Shown: positions 59,931 through 64,000 of the stretch, piece by piece | Layout: the number at the start of each line of letters is the position of its first letter | Position numbering within the stretch: the stretch's first letter is position 1 | Source: JBFLYC01 sp040756735 | GTDB lineage: Bacteria > Bacillota > DSM-16504 > Desulfitibacterales > Desulfitibacteraceae | Assembly (NCBI GenBank): GCA_040756735.1 | Contig: JBFLYC010000019.1 | Location: 1-64,000, forward strand | Length of the DNA: 64,000 nt | Reading direction: 5' to 3' | The notes under the pieces: model-generated | The model's database searches: none | What the model saw: the letters and a program-made list of their open reading frames with translations, nothing else | What the model was told of the DNA's origin: nothing | Position numbers and translations under genes: made by a program

Positions 59931-61201
59931 TGAGCTCCCCCCCCTGCTGCAGCCTGTAAACCTGCCTTGTAACCTGATACCAGCGCTACACCATTACCAT
60001 TTTTTTCCACAAAGGGGTCATAGCCGGACAAAAGAGCTCCAGCTATGTACAAATTATTGAAAACTACTTCTCCTTTACCCAGATTAATTGGCTGAAGACT
60101 ATTATTTACAGCTATACCTGAATAAGCAAAAGGCTGACCATTTAAGTTAAAAAAGTTCTTATGGGAAACAGGAAGATTCTTAAATACCGGTAGCCCAAAA
60201 ATACTTTCTTTGATTTCTTTAGGATAGACTCTTAGCCCGCCACCCAATATTCCACCAGTAGCTAAAACATAACTTTTACCTTTAATCTTCATTTGGCGAT
60301 TATTAATAGAATTGATAAAAATCTCAGAAATACTACCTTTTTTACATGTATAATCAGTTACCGGACTGCCGATTAAAAACTCCACACCATTTTGTTTCAA
60401 ATAACCCTTTAAGGCTTCAGCTAATCGATAACCCATTACTGAAGGAGGTAATGTGGGTATTTCCAATACACTACACCCTAAAGTATTTTCAAAATGCGAG
60501 ATAATTTTACACCAGTTGGTGATACCCAATACAGCTGGAATTAATATCAGGGAGCCTTTTCTTATTCTTGGTTTTAGCCTTTTTATGAAACACTCTCTTA
60601 TTTCTTCTCTTTCCATTAACAAAGCAAGATCATAGCTATTTATCTCACGATAATAATTTATCCTCAGACTTTCCCATAGAGCAAATATTTTTACATTTAT
60701 ACGCTTTTTTAGATTATCTGCTGCATATTGAGGACAAAAATCAATTAATTCTTCAATACCAAGAACAATAATTTCCTCAGCTTTTCCTATTTCCTTTGCT
60801 GAAGTATCCGGAAAAAGGGTTGTTGGAAGCAATCCTCCAACAGTAGTCGGTAATAAAATATTTTCATCTAATGTTCCTGAATAAGGCAGCCCCATGTCCC
60901 TGGTTGTTTGTAAAAAAACAGAAAGTGCCTCTTCAATAAAATCTTGCCCTACCATAGCATAGGGATGTTCGGGTTTTTCTGTGATTAGTTTTTTTAATGC
61001 TGCTTTAGGACTTAAAACTGGACATGTATAATTTAAAGGATAATATCCCAGCAAACCCACATACCCTGAGGAAGAATAAAGATTCCCCAGTCCCTTTGAA
61101 ATAATTATTGCTTTTAACCTTTTTTTAATAACTGCTAAAGCTGAGCTTAACCCTGCAAGTCCGGCCCCTATAATCACTACATCATAGTTCATAATCATCA
61201 T
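59927..61201 (-). CDS. glpB: Anaerobic glycerol-3-phosphate dehydrogenase subunit B
   Basis: A 424-residue flavoprotein: Rossmann motif YDVVIIGAGLAGLSSALAVI at the N-terminus, GYRLAEALKGYLKQNGVEFL and ATGGILGGGLRVYPKE later, the usual GlpB layout. It supports electron transfer from GlpA. The start overlaps glpA by 20 bases; MMIMNYD or the internal MNYD may be used. Middle gene of glpABC. Confidence 0.9.
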   Translation of the reverse strand: MMIMNYDVVIIGAGLAGLSSALAVIKKRLKAIIISKGLGNLYSSSGYVGLLGYYPLNYTCPVLSPKAALKKLITEKPEHPYAMVGQDFIEEALSVFLQTTRDMGLPYSGTLDENILLPTTVGGLLPTTLFPDTSAKEIGKAEEIIVLGIEELIDFCPQYAADNLKKRINVKIFALWESLRINYYREINSYDLALLMEREEIRECFIKRLKPRIRKGSLILIPAVLGITNWCKIISHFENTLGCSVLEIPTLPPSVMGYRLAEALKGYLKQNGVEFLIGSPVTDYTCKKGSISEIFINSINNRQMKIKGKSYVLATGGILGGGLRVYPKEIKESIFGLPVFKNLPVSHKNFFNLNGQPFAYSGIAVNNSLQPINLGKGEVVFNNLYIAGALLSGYDPFVEKNGNGVALVSGYKAGLQAAAGGGAQ

Positions 61202-62699
61202 TATCCAAATGCTCTAAATTTAATAAACCTAAATAAACAGCACGGCTCAGCTCAACTTCTTTAATTTGTTCACCCCACAAAACTGCTCTATTACCTTTCC
61301 AGCGTTCTTGAACCCTATCTTTAAGAAGTTTATTAGCTTCTGAAATCTCTAGTTTCCTGGCCTGATGATAATATCCTGCAGCTCTAAGGTTACAAAAGAT
61401 CCCCTGACAGGGACCTAACCCTAAACGGGTTAATCTTCCCACATCACTTAGAATGAAATGCTCCTTTCCCATAACAGCCTGATCCAGCATTTCTTTGTTG
61501 ACCAATTCACACTGGCATATATATGGTCCGTATCCTAGCTTTTTAGTTGTTAAAGGATTAATAAGCTTTTCTATATGGGTGCAACAGGGTTTATCTACGC
61601 CTAATTTGTTTGCAACAAAATCTACAGCAGCTTTCGCCATTAAGCGGTAGGTTGTAAGCTTGCCACCTACTACAGAAACAAGACCATCCAAGCCGGCTTC
61701 TTTATGGTCAATCAGGAAAAACTCTCGGGTAGCCTGGCGGCCCTTAGCCATTCCATCAGGTTCATACAAGGGTCTCGTTCCTGCAAAAGCTCTTATTATT
61801 CGCATTTCTTTTAATTCTGGAACTAATTTTGTACCCTCGTTTAGCAGTTCTAACACTTCATCCAGAAAAACTTCACTATCATCGGGATCGAAGGTTGGCC
61901 TGGAAGTGGTTCCAAAAATTGTAACAGTACCATGCGGTACAAAAATATCTCCATTTCCAGGTGGGCGCAAATGATTAATAATTCTCTTAGTAATCCGATG
62001 ATTAACCACAACAAGTACTCCTTTATCTGGTGAAACATTTATGTCTTGTCCTGCCAATGCCGCAACCTGACCTACCCAAGCACCTGTAGCATTAATAACA
62101 AAATCACATTCTACAAATTCCTCTCTTTGACTAAATTTGTTTTTAAGATATACACCTTGCACTTTATCATTTTCAATTTTAAAATTAATAATTTCTGTAT
62201 AAGTCTTAACTTTGGCTCCTTTTTTTTGAGCGGAAACAGCATTTGCTGTTACAAGCTTAAAACCATCTACAGCTGCGTCAGGAACGTTAAATGCTTTAGT
62301 TATGTCCCCAGTTAATGCAGGTTCAAGGCTTAATAATTCACCTGATGATATTTCTTCGGCTTGAATACCGGCCTTTTGACACCCTGCTAACCATTTTTCA
62401 ATATAACCAAAATCATCATCAGTGGTGGCAACAAAAACGCCTCCCGTGTCTTCTATGCAATGTGGTGCAATTTCTCTTAATATCTTGTTTTCCTGGATAC
62501 ATTCAGCGGCTGAATGAATATCATTAACCACATAGCGAGCACCACTATGTAAAAGACCATGAAAACGACCACTTGTTCCTGTAGCTAGATCATCTCTTTC
62601 TACTAAAAGACTTTCAATTCCCCTTAATGTCAAATCCCACAGAATGCCTGCCCCAGTCGCACCGCCACCGATAACAACCACCTGGACTTTGTGGCCCAT
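61182..62699 (-). CDS. glpA: Anaerobic glycerol-3-phosphate dehydrogenase subunit A
   Basis: A 505-residue FAD enzyme: VVVIGGGATGAGILWDLTLRG dinucleotide fold, the substrate-site SGRFHGLLHSGARYVVND, SVVGGKLTTYRLMAK, and a C-terminal BFD-like [2Fe-2S] region (ICQCE, then GPCQGIFC). It oxidises glycerol-3-phosphate to dihydroxyacetone phosphate under anaerobic conditions. Ribosome site AAGGAGG. It follows glpK, separated by a strong hairpin. Confidence 0.94.
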   Translation of the reverse strand: MGHKVQVVVIGGGATGAGILWDLTLRGIESLLVERDDLATGTSGRFHGLLHSGARYVVNDIHSAAECIQENKILREIAPHCIEDTGGVFVATTDDDFGYIEKWLAGCQKAGIQAEEISSGELLSLEPALTGDITKAFNVPDAAVDGFKLVTANAVSAQKKGAKVKTYTEIINFKIENDKVQGVYLKNKFSQREEFVECDFVINATGAWVGQVAALAGQDINVSPDKGVLVVVNHRITKRIINHLRPPGNGDIFVPHGTVTIFGTTSRPTFDPDDSEVFLDEVLELLNEGTKLVPELKEMRIIRAFAGTRPLYEPDGMAKGRQATREFFLIDHKEAGLDGLVSVVGGKLTTYRLMAKAAVDFVANKLGVDKPCCTHIEKLINPLTTKKLGYGPYICQCELVNKEMLDQAVMGKEHFILSDVGRLTRLGLGPCQGIFCNLRAAGYYHQARKLEISEANKLLKDRVQERWKGNRAVLWGEQIKEVELSRAVYLGLLNLEHLDNDDYEL

Positions 62700-62720
62700 A
62701 CGTTTACCTCCTTATGGTCA

Positions 62721-62771
62721 AGAGCCGCACTACTACCTAGCTTTTTTAGATAGGTACACCAGTGCGGCTCT
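62721..62771 (-). other. Long intercistronic hairpin between glpK and glpA
   Basis: AGAGCCGCACT / AGTGCGGCTCT, a perfect 11-bp outer stem, with an inner CTAGGTA/TACCTA-type pairing. No T-run follows in the minus direction, and the glpA ribosome site begins a few bases later. It may set the glpK to glpABC ratio by processing or be a GlpP-controlled structure; both are inference. Confidence 0.6.
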
Positions 62772-62801
62772 CTGATTCTTAGCCTTTAAATATATATAAA
62801 T

Positions 62802-64000
62802 TTAGCTTTTAGCAGCGGCTGCTTCATCATCTGCTGCCCACTTTTGAGCCCTTTGGACAGCTTTCTGCCAACCTGAATATAGTCTGTCCCTGGTAGCTTT
62901 GTCCATTTCTGGTTTGAAGGATATGTCTACTTTCCATTTTTCAGCAATTTCTTCTTTATTGGACCAGAAACCTACTGCTAAACCGGCCAGATAAGCAGCA
63001 CCCAGAGCGGTTGTTTCTGTAACTTCAGGTCTGTCAACAGGGACTCCTAATATATCAGACTGAAACTGCATCAAGAAGTTATTGGCAACTGCTCCACCAT
63101 CTACTTTCAACGCTTGTAATCTTATACCCGAGTCCTCCTGCATGGCGTCCAGAACGTCCCTGGTTTGATAAGCAATGGACTCTAGAGTAGCTCTAATGAT
63201 ATGGTTTATATTGGCTCCACGAGTAAGACCAACTATAGATCCTCTGGCATACATATCCCAGTAAGGCGCACCCAGTCCCACAAATGCAGGCACCAGGTAA
63301 ACTCCATTGGTGTCTTTAACCTGTAATGCAAAGTATTCACTATCTCTGGCATTATGAATAACTTTTAATTCGTCACGAAGCCATTGGACAGCAGCACCTG
63401 CAACAAAGATACTTCCTTCTAATGCATATTCTACTTTGCCATCTACACCCCAGGCAATGGTAGTAAGCAATCCATTCTTTGAAGGAACTAGATCTTCACC
63501 AGTATTCATTAACATGAAACAACCGGTTCCATAAGTGTTCTTGGCCATTCCCGGCCTGTAACAAGCCTGCCCAAAAAGAGCAGCCTGCTGGTCACCTGCA
63601 GCACCTGCTATTGGAATTTCAGCTCCACCAAATGTTTTAGGATCAGTTACACCGTAGACTTCACTGGAAGGTTTCACTTGGGGTAACATAGCAGCAGGTA
63701 TACCTAATTCTTTTAATATTGTTTTATCCCACGTTAATTCCTTGATGTTAAACAGCATGGTCCTTGAAGCATTGCTATAATCTGTTACATGAACCTTTCC
63801 CCTGGTTAGATTCCAGATTAACCAGGTATCAATATTTCCGAAAAGCAATTCTCCTTTTTCCGCCTTTTCCCTGGCATTCTCCACATTATCCAGTATCCAT
63901 TTTACCTTTGTTCCAGAAAAATAAGCATCTATAACGAGGCCCGTATTTTCCCTAATATATTCCTCCAGGCCCCTGGCCTTTAAATCGTCGCAAATCCCTG
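62802..64000 (-). CDS. glpK: Glycerol kinase, 5' end outside the window
   Basis: About 399 residues of the C-terminal four-fifths of a FGGY-family kinase. Motifs: GNIDTWLIWNLT and HVTDYSNASRTMLFNI, IAGAAGDQQAALFGQACYR, GTGCFMLMNTGE, then the FGGY signature-type GGAVANNFLMQFQSDILGV and ETTALGAAYLAGLAVG. It phosphorylates glycerol to glycerol-3-phosphate, the substrate of GlpABC downstream. The frame is open to base 64000; the GTG near 63884 is internal. HPr-dependent His phosphorylation is known for Firmicute GlpK and the usual His stretch (HVTDYSNASRT is near it) cannot be fixed here. Confidence 0.95.
   Translation of the reverse strand, partial: GICDDLKARGLEEYIRENTGLVIDAYFSGTKVKWILDNVENAREKAEKGELLFGNIDTWLIWNLTRGKVHVTDYSNASRTMLFNIKELTWDKTILKELGIPAAMLPQVKPSSEVYGVTDPKTFGGAEIPIAGAAGDQQAALFGQACYRPGMAKNTYGTGCFMLMNTGEDLVPSKNGLLTTIAWGVDGKVEYALEGSIFVAGAAVQWLRDELKVIHNARDSEYFALQVKDTNGVYLVPAFVGLGAPYWDMYARGSIVGLTRGANINHIIRATLESIAYQTRDVLDAMQEDSGIRLQALKVDGGAVANNFLMQFQSDILGVPVDRPEVTETTALGAAYLAGLAVGFWSNKEEIAEKWKVDISFKPEMDKATRDRLYSGWQKAVQRAQKWAADDEAAAAKS

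Noticed and set aside
62721..62771. Intrinsic terminator between glpK and glpA
   Set aside because: The stem is strong but no T-run follows on the minus strand, so it is listed as an intercistronic hairpin instead.

Overview
The window looks like a chromosomal segment of an anaerobic, spore-forming Clostridia member of the Peptococcaceae type (low-GC Firmicute). The evidence is a conserved sporulation and housekeeping block (spoVG, glmU, prs, ctc, pth, mfd, prsA, spoVT, spoVB, mazG, hup, rqcP), strong AGGAGG-type ribosome sites, sigma-H and sigma-K-like promoters, a selenium-metabolism cluster, a DsrJ-type cytochrome and anaerobic glycerol-3-phosphate dehydrogenase. The species cannot be named from the sequence alone.

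Layout. 1-2.95 kb is a gene graveyard: transposase pieces, a truncated 7TM-type sensor gene, a frameshifted HEAT-like gene, a GyrI-like remnant and the 3' part of a tRNA-Ser that looks like an integration scar. 3-6.8 kb holds a divergent selenium-handling cluster (class V aminotransferase and LysR on minus; yedE, yedF and a DUF3343 gene on plus). 6.9-25.3 kb is the conserved core, nearly all on minus, from spoIID-like and rqcP at its 3' end back to ispE. 25.5-27.5 kb has an FG-GAP/SPOCS/LysM spore-type protein and a ComFB-like gene. 27.5-37.2 kb is a catabolic island: hydantoinase/oxoprolinase subunits, a cupin-XRE regulator and an M24 peptidase on minus, facing a sugar-type ABC transporter on plus. 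37.4-40.6 kb is accessory: a Phd/ParE toxin-antitoxin pair, a lone dsrJ, remnants and a copper-amine-oxidase-N/PrcB/Gmad2 protein. 40.8-46.4 kb has an RND efflux pair and a GntR-ABC locus cut off at its 3' end. 46.6-51.1 kb has a TRAP transporter, moeA and a 44-residue ORF. 51.2-64 kb is one glycerol/dihydroxyacetone region: glpK (partial), glpA, glpB, glpC, then glpP, dhaK, dhaL, dhaM, an enzyme I, an HPr and a sigma-54 activator carrying an HPr domain.

How the genes work together. GlpK and GlpABC take glycerol to dihydroxyacetone phosphate. DhaKLM phosphorylates dihydroxyacetone using phosphate passed from PEP through the locally encoded EI and HPr. A very good -24/-12 promoter lies ahead of glpP, and the HPr-PAS-AAA-Fis activator at the far end is its natural candidate regulator, suggesting that phosphorelay state is fed back into transcription. 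In the core block, spoVG has a textbook sigma-H promoter.

A dispersed, non-coding inverted-repeat element (about 145-155 bp, three copies) marks recent mobility. One copy separates the ABC permease gene from its binding-protein gene.
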